Under the pieces are notes generated by a model, which saw only the letters and a program-made list of their open reading frames with translations, did no database searches and was not told the origin of the DNA. Shown here in pieces: positions 20,586 through 33,700 of a DNA stretch of 64,000 nucleotides. The stretch is from Owenia fusiformis (taxonomy: Eukaryota > Annelida > Polychaeta > Sabellida > Oweniidae): assembly GCA_903813345.2 (NCBI GenBank), contig CAIIXF020000009.1:33206740-33270739 (forward strand). The letters are read 5' to 3'. Each line of letters begins with the position of its first letter. Within the stretch, counting starts at the first letter, position 1. The translations under genes and the position numbers were made by a program.

Positions 20586-23500
20586 ATGTCTCAACGATCA
20601 ATCACGTAAGTATAGCAAATCATCATTTGTTATCAATGTATAAATATTTTCAAGCAGTCCATGTCAGATATAGATATATTTCTTTCAATTCCAGATCGTT
20701 TTTTACCTCACCAAAAGCGAAAAAGACAACCAAAGACAATGAAACGTGAGTAGAATTTCATGATTTTATTTTCAGTATGATCTCATTTTTCTCTCAGGAA
20801 GTTGTATTAAGTCCTCTTTGGGCCTAAACAGAGACTTGTGACCTTACCCACTCTCAGAACAAATGAATCCCTCAAAGATTCCCTCCAAATTCGAAATTTA
20901 AAGTCCAACAACGCTAAGAGTAAAAGCTATTGAAAGCACAGAGCCATGTAGCACTATGATATGAGATGAGCACTATGATAGGCCCTGTCTCCCATATCAG
21001 GCAGCCCCATATCAGTCATCATAAACGTGCTACAAGATCCTGTGATTGAAAGAGGCACTGGAGTATCATACTCCAAAGTATACCATTTCTTTCATTTCTT
21101 TTTATTAGCACAATATAGTGACACGATAATATTCACCTATGTTTTCAGCATAACTCTGAAGGTATTAGTATAGTCCACCCTTGTAGCTCAGCGGTAGCGC
21201 ATGTACCTCTTACGCAATAGGTCCCAGATTTGATCCCCGGTTCAGGCAAGACTAAATTTGCTTGTTTGCGTGAAGTACTTGAGGGTTACTCACTTCGAGA
21301 GCCATGTTAGATTTTGAAACTTATGGCTCTCAAACGGAGAAGTGAACAGCTGATCAATCGTGACCTTTGAAATCGAATTAAGTCGATCCGCGGCTTACTT
21401 TTGGTCTCTAACTGTGTCTTACATCAGTATCGTCAATCCGTGTAAGTATTGGAGCGCTGGAGTACTTCTTTTTCGATCAAGACTTGTAAATTGTTCATCG
21501 AGTTAAAGTTTTACAGACCTATTTCCAATATGGCGGTTTGCTAGGTGCGAGATACGCAACGAACGAAATGAATTTTGAGAATTAGTTAGGTTCGGACAAC
21601 CTCCGGAGATTTACGAAAATGTCCGAGCAGAAACCGCCATATTGGAATTTGGCAGTAAAACGATTTACTCGACTTACAATTACAAGTCTTGATCGAAAAA
21701 GAAGTACTCCAGCGCTCCAATACTTACACGGATTGATGATACTGATGTAAGACACAGTTAGAGACCAAAAGTAAGCCGCGGATCGACTTAATTCGATTTC
21801 AAAGGTCACGATCATTGAGCTGTCCAAATGCTCCGTGGGAAAGCTATTATATCAAAATCCAAATAGCTTTCGCAGGAAGTAACTTGAGGGTGTTTGACTG
21901 AGTGGTCCACAACTCGTACAAAAGGCTGTGGTGTGTACTTGTATGTCTATGTATAAGTGCACATAAAAGAACACAGGGCTCCTTCAAGGAGGGATTTCCT
22001 GGGTCTATCTTTAGTATGTATCCAACAGACCGAATATAATATTCGGTCTGTTATGATTGATACCCCTGGCATGGCAATCTCGGCGGTATTTTGTGCACAT
22101 GAATTTCTCGTTTATTACAAGAATGTTCACCTTGAAAATTGGTGAATATGTTGAAGAGATGTTCATCTTAAACTAGAAGCAAAAATATTTGTATAAGGCG
22201 GGTACAAGTTGATATAAAATAATGAAATGTTCAGACTCACCAAAACTTCAGGATGTGTTCATAAGTAGATCGCAAAATCAATGGCAAGGACGTTTGAGTT
22301 CACGAGATCCAAACGAGATATGCAAATTTTTGAACTTTGACAACACATGACCACTTGATTACCTCGGCCTTCTTCATGAATATTTCCCCTCTATTTACTA
22401 TAAATGACGAAAATTAATCGGGATAATGATAATAAATGACTAGATCTAATAAATTCCCGCACAAATGGAATTTATCAATACGCTTCCGTAATGTTGCTCC
22501 GTCCGCTCCACGTGTTATTTGTTTACAAATAGACTGACGTCACTGGCTAAATCTCGTTTATCGTGAGAATTGGCATTGCCAAAATGGCTTGACCTAATCA
22601 ATGGCTTCGCTACAAGAAGCGTCTGTACATTTTATGAATATCTTCAGTAAGAGGACAATATACGAAAAAATAATATTGTAAGTTCTTTATAAGGTAATCA
22701 TTTTATCATTAAACAAACTTATTTGTAACATTTATACAACACCACATTTTACAATAGGTGACTTACAGTCTGAATTTATTCAGACGAAGGATACAGTCTA
22801 GGTCTATCTTCCAGGTTAATTACGTAAATTACGACCGCATATATACAGGATATACTCAAGAGGTATTGCTCACCTTCATTGGTGGTAAACAAAAAAAAAA
22901 ATACAATACAATTAGTGAGATCTTGATGTATTAGGTATTAAATTGGGTTTAATTTTTTTGTCCGCTGTGATGGAGCAGTTTCTAATCTGAAATACGTTTT
23001 AAGAATTTAAGATTTATAATATATCTTTTACAACTACACTTCAGAGGAGCGAACGTTTCAGATCTCTTTCGTAAAGTATTCTGAAAAATGAAACGTATTA
23101 AAAGTACACAATTCAAATTCTGGGATGTATATACCACTCTTAAAGCTTTTTTCTCAGTTTGTACTGCAATCCAACTTATGCATGGTAACTCATTAAAATG
23201 ATAGTCAACTTCATTTCAGTATAGGGTATTTGCCTTTCATAGTGCCTACTGTGGATCCATCACCTTACATGGTCGTTTTTTACAGTAACTTGATTATTTG
23301 AAGTAAAATTATTTGATGAAGATGAAACTGAATACATATAATGGTATGAACTGTAGAACTGTGGATTGTTCTACTCTCTATAGTAGTTTCCAAGAGGTGA
23401 GTGGTGTATCTTGAAATACAAATATGCAAAATTAGATTTTAAGATTGTTCTTTATTTGAATAAAGAGTTATGGATATCTGATGCAACTACAGTAAAACAT

Positions 23501-26500
23501 GTGTACATTGAACATAAATGGGGCCCCAAAAATGTGTTCCCAGTTGGTAGTGATTTGAAACGTTCTCTCCTCTAAGGGTACTTTTAAAAGATATAATTTC
23601 TTAAATTCTTAACGTAGTTCATAGTTAAAACTGCTTCCTCACAGAGGACAATAAATTTAAACATTTTTTTTGATAAAAAAAATTTAAAATACCCAATACA
23701 TCAAAATCTCATTAATACCTTCAGAGTTATGCTGAATATGTAAATATTATCGTGTCATGATATTATACCATTAAAAAGAAATGGTACATTTTGGAGTATG
23801 ATACTCTGGCGCCGTTTTTAATAGTTTTTACTCTTAGCGTTGTTGGACTTCAAACAGAATTTAAAGTTACCCTCAATTGATATATCCATTGCATGGAGTA
23901 AGTAATTTTCTCTGGTATGGTGAAACATGTGAGTAAAAAATTAATTTTGTGGGTTTCTTAGTGTTTCTATGCAAAATAACACGCTCCGCCACAGCGTACA
24001 AATTTTTCGATATCGCCATGTGAAATAGCAGGATATGATAACGTGATTAAGCACATGTTTTCCAAGAGTTTTTCAGTGATGCCCATTCTGGTATGCCAGA
24101 GCCCCTGTTATCTGTTGTTTGCGAGAAGGAAGGATAAAGACAGAGGGGGAGCAGCTATCGCAATGAATGATGCCTGGTTATGAAGAGTTGGTCGCGGACC
24201 TTCTGCCAAAGCACTGTCTCGTATAATTGAGATTTTATATTGGGATATTTTTACATTTTACAGAACTAAGTCACCATTGAAGCAGAAAAACACAAAGTCT
24301 CCAGATGTGAAAGCAAAGAGCTCTCCTGTGAAGAAGGAAACATCTCCTGTAAAGAAGGTAGAGGAAAGCCATGTCATTAAGAAAAAGGGGCGATTGATCA
24401 TTGAAAGTGACAGTGAAGATGAAAATGAAAAAGAACCTGAAACAGTTTCTAAGGAAACAAAAGAACCAGCTAACACAAAAACAGATGAACAGCAAATGGA
24501 AAAAAATAAAGAAGACATTGAAAAAGAAGTGGTAAGGCTAATATGATGACTTCTATATAACTATACTGCTATATAATCATTAGTACCTGTCCTGAGTGGA
24601 ATTTTAAACTAAAACATGCCAATCTTATGTGAGGTAGTCATAATGTTATAATAACAGGCAGAACTTGTTTCATCTGAATTAAATCTAAGTAATACAACAT
24701 TAAGGTTTTCACATTGTATACTGTACATTGTATACTGTATGCATACTTGTACTCCTGTTTTTAGTCAGTTTTTGCTTTGAAATAGTGTCTGACTCTTCAT
24801 GCCCCTAAACTACCGAAGGCATTTCGTCTACATTTTGGAGTTTTCATTGGTTTCTAGACAAACTCTGATGTTGAAGCTAAAGCTGGATCAAGCAGTCCCC
24901 AGAGTGCAGTTAAATCTCCTATACCTCCTACTAGGACCACAGGTTGGTAACATACATGTACAGTAAAACCTGTCTAATCCGAACACCCATGGGACCAGCC
25001 AAAAGCGTTCAAATTGGCAGGTGTTCAAATTTCGAGGATTTTGTTGGTCGGGGGGGGGGGGAGATTTTCATTGTTCAGTCCACTATATTGAACACTTAAT
25101 ACTAAGCAGTAAGTCAGAAAACAATGCATGTTGTTGATGAGTAAATTCTACAATAGGCCTAAAGCCTATATACTATGTTTTATTTATATTTTGAACAATT
25201 TCATCATTTTAGTAAAAATAACTCTTATATTTTGGCAAAAACTTTGTAATACACTGTAAAAGTATATGATAGTCTCGTACGAAATCGCACTGCTTTGCCT
25301 TTGCTTGAAAAAGTCCTTCAATGTTGTTTGTTTCTTGGCACTTTTAGAATTAGCAATATTTGAATAGATATACTCAAGTAAAAATAATTTTTCATGAGTG
25401 TTCATTCGAGATGATGTATAATCCTTCAAAATATCAAGGGCATTCAGGATGTCAGATGTATGCCTTTTTAGGAGACATTTTGGTGATAGGATATTACGAA
25501 GTTGAATTTTTCTCTTTCTCGTGATATAATCTTGTCTGCAAATGGCGTCTGTGTTGTCTTTGTGATTATAAAACATTTACTGATTGAATCTTAGCTATCA
25601 TAACAGACCCATGGGATATAAAAGAGTTAAGACCTGTTCATAATCCAAATCTAAAACATCCAGTTAATTTACAATAAGGATAAACCAATTATCTCCCAGA
25701 TTCTCACCTTTCTCTTAATCCAAATCAAAAACATCCAGGTAATTTCCAATAATGATAAATCAATTATCTTCTTGATTCACACCTTTCTCTTAATCCAAAC
25801 ATAAAACATTCAGTTCTTTTCTAATAGGATAAACCAATTAGCTCCTGTATTCACACCTTTCAAAACATCCTGTTGTTTTCTGCAAATTAGGGATGTCACT
25901 GAGACTAAATAAGTTAATTAGGACAATATTGGTTCTTTAATTACATTGTATATGTAATGATAAATAACAACTAAAACATTGACTCAATTTGTGGCTTTAC
26001 TTGAAATGTCCAGACATTTGATTTCTGATAAAAATGTTCAGATTAGACAGGTCACTTTTTCAAATCTGGTTGTTCACTGTTCAAATTAGAAGGTGTTCAG
26101 ATTTCAAGGTTTTTTAACATGGAGTCAATGGGAGTCAATGGGACTGAAAAAAAGTGTTCAAATTGAAAGGTGTTCGGATTAGCCAGGTGTTCAGATATAC
26201 AGGTTCTACTGTATGTTGGACAAGAGATTGCCAATAGATGACATAAAATGGATTGTATACTTTCACAGGAAAATGTTGCTAAAAAGTTGCAGTTGATTTT
26301 AGTATTTTTGGCGCAGACTTGGATGCAAGACTACCAATTTTTTATCAAATTCTCCTCTTGTAATTATAATTAACTGAAGCACAGGCTAACTAGTTTTTTT
26401 CACTGTTCAAAAACATGTCTAAAATGTAATCCCCATCAGCCAGTTCTATAACAATCCTATATTAATAGCTCGGAAGCATATGCGTAAACGGAAAGCAGAT

Positions 26501-27714
26501 GAGAGCTCTCCAAATAAGGAGTCAAAATCATCTCCAAACAAAAAACCAAAATGTGAACCCAAAACCCCAGAGTCCGTTAAAGACACAACTGATGAAGAAA
26601 AGGATAAACAAGGAGAGGAGGTTGATGTTAAGGCAGATAAGGTTAAAGAAGAGAAAATGGAAATTGATTCTGAGGTAAAGTTAAAATGTAATTAGTTTTC
26701 TTAGGATAAGTGTAATGTCTTCATACTATTTAAATTAAAAAATCTTAAAAGTTTGAAAAAATAACCTTGGAACATGCAGAAAAAAAGTTTTTAGAATATT
26801 TTCAATTTTGCATATAAATGTACTTCATATGTATATATATCATTTTCAGGAAGTTGTTGAGTCAGAGCCTTCAAAAATAACTGAACAAGAACAGCCTGTA
26901 AAAGGTAATTGGAAGTCAACATTATTTATTTTTTATTTTCGCTCAAAACTGGATAATCTTAACATAGTTTTCTGCAGAGACAGGGATAGATCATTGTACA
27001 GGCAAGTATAAATCATTGTCCATGTAGCTATGAATCATTATCAGGTATGTAAACATCATTAAAAATTAACAGGTAGGGGTAGATCATTGTCAGGTATGTA
27101 AAGATTGTACAGGTAGGTATAAAACTATAAATCATTGTCCGGTATGTAAAGATCATTGTGCAGGTAAATATTGATCATTGTCAGGCATGTAAAGATCATT
27201 ATACAGGTAAATATTGATCATTGTCAGGCATGTAAAGATCATTGTACAGGTAAATATTGATCATTGTCAGGCATGTAAAGATCATTGTACAGGTAAATAT
27301 TGATCATTGTCAGGTATGTATCAAATTCCTTACCCTCCCTGTATGTGTGTGTGTGGGGGGGGGGGGGGGGTTTCAAGCAAACTTTTGAATGGGGGATTAA
27401 CAAAACAATTAACCTGGCATAACATGATATATTTTGTGTAATTTTCCAGAGACAAAGAAACCCTCACCAAAGACCAAAAAATCATCGCCAAAAGCAACAA
27501 AAACACCAAAATCAACAAAGAAAACAACAAAGAAAAATGCTGTTAAAACACCAGAGACGAAGAAGGAGGTTAAGAAAGAAATAAAGGAGGAAATCAAGAA
27601 TGAGGAGGGAAGTGAAAATAAAAAAGATACAAAGGAAGAACAGAATAAAGATAATGAAGGAGATAAGAAAACAAAAGAAGTAAACGAGGACAAGAAAGAA
27701 ACTCCTGCTAAAAA
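20586..27714 (+). CDS. LIG1: LIG1 exons 1-7: PIP box and disordered N-terminal tail
   Basis: Exon 1 (20 nt) ends in AC|GTAAG and exon 2 restores ACA. Together they encode a QRSITSFF PIP box followed by SPKAKK, as in other animal ligase 1 proteins. Exons 3-7 encode 293 residues of lysine-, glutamate-, serine- and proline-rich sequence, including SP motifs ([21 protein letters not shown]) that may be nuclear localisation and CDK target sites. There is no folded domain here, as in the family. Exon 3 ends EKEV, exon 4 starts TNSDVEAK, exon 5 starts [12 protein letters not shown], and exon 6 is only 55 nt. The exact borders of these low-complexity exons rest on splice sites and phase only. Confidence 0.85.
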
Positions 27715-30700
27715 GTAAGTGAATATTATTATTATGTCACCACCAAAAATGGTGACATATTAATTGTAACTGGCAATTGGTGGTTGGCGTTCAGTTTCTG
27801 TAGCAAATGGTTGAGCTAGTATTTGCAATATCTTTCCAGGTAGTGACATATTTGTTGATACCTTGTTTTATTAAAAATTTACATCTTCTCTTATACAAAC
27901 AACTCTCAACTGCAAAAAGGAAATGGAAATATGAAGGGATTTCTTACCTCCACTTAAGATCACCTTGACTTGTTCCAGGTTACCCTTTGCATTCGTTCAA
28001 CTTCACTTCTTAAAAGAGAGCTTCGTCTTCACTCTTTCACTTTACAATAAATCTCTGATCTCACCGAGCCAATCAGAGATCGTCGTCGAAATACGGACGA
28101 CTTTCTATAAGGTCATTTCCTATTACATCACTGCGTAGTTAATGAGCACGTATTTAGCACGCGTTCCTTCCACTTCGCTGATTGGTTGAGAAAGGGTCAG
28201 CGTGGAAGATTTGGAATGATTTATTACCCGGGCTGTCACAGGCACCAATCTTCGGGGCGGGGCTACTAAACTGTAACATAGTCTATACTAGGCAGAGGGT
28301 AGTTCATTACTAGACTCTGTGCGCAGGGTAGTTCCAGGTATTTCTTCCCAAAGAAATGCAATAAAGGCTCAGTAATAAAAAGATGTCACTCAAGTCAAAA
28401 AAACTTAATATGTGTCAGCTGGACCAACCTGGAAAGTATAGGTACAAGGTCTCAAAAGATGAAATGGTTGATACAAGAGTAGTATATAAGAATAAATTCA
28501 TTTCACTCAGGTGTTCATATTGCTCAAGTAAAGTGGTTCATTATATGTCACCACCAAAAGTGATGACATATTGTTATAGTCCCTAACTGTTTTTGTGAAC
28601 AGTGTTCTACAGTCAGCACCTGTAACAAATTTTTACAACTTCAAAAAACCATTTGCAGGTGGTCGGATTTTATCTTGTTATGTCATCACCAAAAGTGGTG
28701 ACATATTGTTATGGCCTCCGTTTTTTGTGATGGCAGTTGGTGGTTGGCGGATGGTGGTTAGTGGTTGGTGTCTGTAACTAATTCAAAAAACTTTCAATAG
28801 CTTAACAATTACTGTTTAGACTGACTTCAATTTTTTCAAAATCATCTACAAGTTCAAATCTGGCTTCAGTGACCTTCTCAAGGTCAAAAAAGGTCAAAAG
28901 GTCTTTTTTCAACTTGCTTCAAATTGACCCAAATTTTTTTTCAAAATTACTACAAGTTCTCAGAAGTTCAACTTCCTTCAAACTCACCACATTGTTTTTA
29001 AATCATTTACAAGTTCTCAGAAGTTCAAGTCTGACTTTAGATTTGAGATTTGACCTTCAATGACCTCAAGGTAAAAAAATCAAAAAGTTATTTTTTTCAA
29101 ATTGCTTCAAATTGACCGTTTCTGCAAGTTCTCAGAAGTTCAAATCGACTAAGATTGAACTCATAATATTGTGAGCAATTGAATTGGGTGGTAACATTTT
29201 GTCATGTTAATGCCTTGTTTAACAAATGTCATTGTTACAAAATGAATATTCCAAAGTATGTCATTATAAACAATGTTACCCCACAAAATTAGTCTCTATT
29301 TTTAGAGATGGTAAATCTGTTGAAGTAAAGCAACCAAGAAACTTTCAGATAAAAAAGTTCAATATTCAACATATTATGATCATAACAGTGATATATATTT
29401 TGTATTTACAAAATAATTTATTTCCAACATACAACATAATAATAAGAATCTAAACAATAGGTCATTATTATCAAATTAAAAATTTATGATTATAATTACA
29501 TGAAGACATGCAAATTCTAGCTGTATATTTGAGATTTGGAATTACATTTAATTTGAACAACATGCAAATTATATTGATACATGTATATTGTATATACAGG
29601 TTTATATGTACATAAAAAGGTGTACTAGAATATGAAATCGATATATGTATGATTCATTAGCACTTTTTGTAAATAAAAAGGTGTACTAGAATATGAAATT
29701 GATATACGTATTATCCATTAGCAGTTTTTGTATTTTCATAATTAGCACATATGTTGTAACATTATACAAGTTCTGTCAGAATTGAAGAAATGTTATGAAA
29801 CAGTCTTGTTTGTATTACTTACTTTATATACACAGTTAACTTTCATGTGAGAACTCTACTTCAGGCATTTTGTGATTAAAGGGAAGTAGGAAATCTTACA
29901 TTATGAAATAACATTTTTTGGGCTCATATCATTCCTTGTCATAACTATCTGTTTTCTAAAATTCCAAATTAGTACATTCTTTTACTTCAGGGAAATCCTT
30001 TATTCATGTGTTAAGACTTGTAGTGATATTCTTGATATACATAGTACTTTACTGGTTAGAAGAATATACATGTAGTTGAGAGATACAGTTGTATATATAT
30101 TTTAAATGTCTACCACAAAATGTATATAATAATATATTTGTGCATGAACATGTTTGTAAATGATACACATCAACGTTTCTCAGTACCACAATGATTGTCC
30201 CCCTTCTTATTTTTCTCTCTCATTAATAGCTCCATTCCCCATTCAGAAAATGGAGGCAGTATTATGAGTAAGATTGAAAGTGCATGATTTTATTGGAGTA
30301 TTATCACCTGTAAGTTGACAATCCACATTTATATGCTGCATCTTGATCCTTGATCCATCAAGGTATTGTACAGGTATATAATGTAACTGTTCAGGAATAC
30401 AATGTAAAAACGATATGCTCGAGCTGCATTATTAATTATTACCACCTATAGAAGTGTTCCATTGGGTCCTCCACTTCTTTGGGTACAGAACTACTGAACA
30501 GTAAGAAACCAGAGAAGGTGGAGTAGTCATTAAGAAGCGCTGAGTTTTTGCTTAATTGTAACCAGACGTGATCATCCAGCTTTAGGGTCAGGATGATTGT
30601 GTTCGAGCCAGTGCCGTATCCTGAGCGCCCATCTGCATGTAGGGGGAGCTGATGTTTGTTGTTAACCATTAACCATGCGATTGCATCTTTATCTTCTTGT

Positions 30701-33700
30701 CCTAAGATATGTGTCGTGAACATGTATGTGCCGTTTAATTTACACACAAAATGTGATGTATATTCATCAAACATTTCGCCAACATTTGTGAAGACACGAT
30801 CAAAGAGGACAGTCATATCTTGTTCAACTGGTCCGAGTTTGGAGGCTCTCGCAACAGAGAATGCAACATGATTGGGAAGCTCTCCCTTCTCTCCTTTGTG
30901 ACCCCTGGGGCCTAGTAATCCCCTGGGTCCCATTTCACCTTTCTGTCCTTTGGGACCATCAACTCCTGACTTGCCATCTACTCCACGCTTTCCCTTGCGA
31001 CCTGAAGGGCCCTTGGGACCATCTTTTCCTGGCAGACCTGGAGGACCTGAAACCATATATGATCACTGTGTCATTTGTTTTTGCAAGATGTCTTTATTAT
31101 AAGTTTTTTATTTTGATTTCCATACTTAATTTACTGGAAAATACAACAGGGTAAATCCCTAAACATAACAATAAAATATGTTGATTTGTTTCCAGTTACT
31201 ACAAAAAATAAATAAACTGCAACAAGGTTTATGAGAAAGTCACTCCACCCAGCCAGACTTCAACCCACAATCCTCTGTTTACATGTCAATGTGATCTAAG
31301 ATCCTCTTCTGGATCTTTCAGATATGATATTGACATTTGAAGATATTTCTTACTTTTAGGGGCTATATCTGGCTAGTCCTCTTTGCCATGCTGCCCTTGT
31401 TGACCTTCCACCCTTAGATGACCTTGCATACATATCAATGAGATCTTAAGATATCTTATACTCTTCAGGCCCATGTTTTGATTTTACCTAAGTTTCCCCT
31501 TCCCATCTAGTTCCCAGGCACTCAATTTACCTGCATACATATAAATGATATCTTCTATCTCTTACCTTTAGGACCGAGTTTTCCTGGTTCTCCCTGGTCC
31601 CCTTTCCTGCCATCACGTCCATCTAGGCCCCTTTCTCCAGGCACCCCATGCACACCTGGTTGTCCATTGACCCCTGGTTGACCCTGCATGCAGTTGCATC
31701 CACATTGTTCCTCTCTGCTCATCTGCTTCAACTTGTTGTCAAAATCCACTCGCTGGTGCTCAACACGACTCACACTGATGGAGACGTGACCCAGTAGAAT
31801 GCAGAAAATAACAAAGACCTGAAATGTAAAATAATAGAATTCTGGGAATACTGTAACAAGGTAAATGCTAGATATCTTCAATGGTTTTACAAAGATAGAT
31901 GACTGAAATACTGTAACTTTGAGAGAACTACTTTGACTTGTTCTGTATGCTGGGGAGCAATGCAACTCACAGTTGGAAGCAGGATCTGCCCAAAGCCAAA
32001 AAGATTAATGAGATTTCCTGAGTGTGAAGATATCTGACATGGATATCTTATATGGTTATGGTATGCTAGTTCAAAATAGTGTTACTTCAATAGGGTCACT
32101 AAAATTGTGGTAAAGTGACATAATGTGATATTTGTGCCAGGGAGGTGTTTCCCGGGTCTCTCTTTTGGAATATTGAATTGAATTAGAATACCATACCAAA
32201 GCAGGATACATGATATAAAGGATAACTCGTATAAGATGGTTTTACTGATTGAAATAGTATCTCTTATATGATAACAGGGACTAGAGATTATAACTAAGAT
32301 AGCTAGAATGGGATAAATAGAATAAGATAACAAAAATAGGATAAATACAGTAGTTAGGCGTGATTATTGATATTAGATAATTATGATGAATGAGATAATA
32401 AATTTGACATCATAAGATAACGTTAATGAGATAACATAGATGGCATACCACATAGCAGATGGGTATATGATACTTGAGTTTGAATAAAAGCAAGATGGGA
32501 AAAGTGAATATGTATTATCAATTCTAATTAATTTTAATAGGGATTCTTTAGTAAGAGATCTTAGCCTATCCGAGGCCTTTCTGAAAATTTTGGTTGCCTT
32601 TATACTGTCAAACATTGATGTGTAAAATCTGAAAGAATTTGCTATTATCAGTATGTTTATCAACACACACCTGAAAGGTCTATATACAGAGTATGATATG
32701 CTGCAGATGTTTTGCTTCAATGTGATAATGCAGATAATTAGAATCAAATTATCAAACTTCAATTAACAAAACATGTTTTGATCTCAATATTGCTTGTCCT
32801 CAATAGTGTTCTTTCAATTTCAAAACGGTTCAAATTCTTATTAACTCATTTTTATTTTTAACCGGGTATGAAGGCAATTTAAAAATTTTCTACTGGGTAC
32901 ACCACCTGGTTGATTTTAAAATATAAGGGAATAACATATTTTGGGGAATTTTATGGTTATCAGTCCATAAACTCCCATGACATAACCATAATAGATTCCT
33001 TTTACCTTATTCACCTATGTAATAAACACACAGCAAAAATCAAGGCAGAGTAAGATGGGAAGTATATGTAGCTTCATACCTGTTGATTGAGAACCGTGTT
33101 TATAATCTACTATGAAAACACAGAGCATTCAAAAAGCAGTGGTAACTCGAAAAATATGAGAAAAATATGTCAGAAATGATAAATAAAACAGTCAGCTTAT
33201 GGAAGAGATACAGGCATGTGGAGGGCCTCTGTAGAGATCTGGGGTTAGCATTTAGATGTAGTATTTGGAATGAAAAATGATAAAAATTATCACTTTGACT
33301 TGTACAAAATTACAAACAGTATGTATTGCATTTAAGAGGGCAATTTTTAAAGAGAGATTTGATTGAAGCATTCTTGGTTAATAGAAAAAAAATCCATCAT
33401 CGAAAGAGCGATTTTTTATTTATCTCAAATGGTCATCATTAAAACGTTTAATCAAAAGATTTTGAAGATATGTATTCTGTACTGAATCAATTTTACAATT
33501 GAACCCCTTTTCAATCATTCGTGATCAGTTTCAAAGAATTGTACATGTACTGCAGGGATTTATCTAAACTTCTTGCTGAGAGAGTTCTTTGAACTGTTTT
33601 TAAAAAACTACGATGAGATGTTCAAATAAAAATGAAATTATTTTTTCTTTGAGATAACTCTTTGAATCATAAATATTTTTATTAAAGGTTGCATGCATTT

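Larger units (their letters stand above)
20905..23845. repeat. Inverted pair bracketing most of LIG1 intron 2
   Basis: AGTCCAACAACGCTAAGAGT at 20902 and the following TGGAGTATCATACTCCAAA and TTCAGCATAACTCTGAAGG blocks are found reversed and complemented at 23850-23710. The left copy carries an extra stretch of roughly 115 bp (about 20935-21050) that the right copy lacks, so it looks like a later insertion. Confidence 0.75.
20695..24263. other. LIG1 exon 2 and intron 2, rich in inverted repeats
   Basis: Intron 2 runs from 20746 to 24263. It holds an inverted pair (20905-21170 against 23705-23845), a tRNA-like SINE head (21183-21250), a 480-bp foldback (21345-21825) and a 29-bp hairpin (22027-22055). 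Between 22100 and 23480 I see no gene. Confidence 0.6.

Noticed and set aside
21183-21250. Functional tRNA gene
   Set aside because: A and B boxes are present, but the acceptor stem ends do not pair and the anticodon arm is poor.
24258-24518. Minus-strand frames of 86 and 74 codons rich in Phe and Ser
   Set aside because: Complement of LIG1 exon 3, which is Lys- and Glu-rich; the exon has proper splice sites and phase.
30656-31154. Plus-strand frames over the collagen-C1q exon
   Set aside because: Antisense shadows; the minus strand has 32 regular Gly-X-Y triplets and a C1q domain.
32082-32762. Hydrophobic minus-strand frames of 83 and 129 codons
   Set aside because: AT-rich sequence gives Ile- and Leu-rich translations by chance; there are no splice sites, start context or homology that I recognise.
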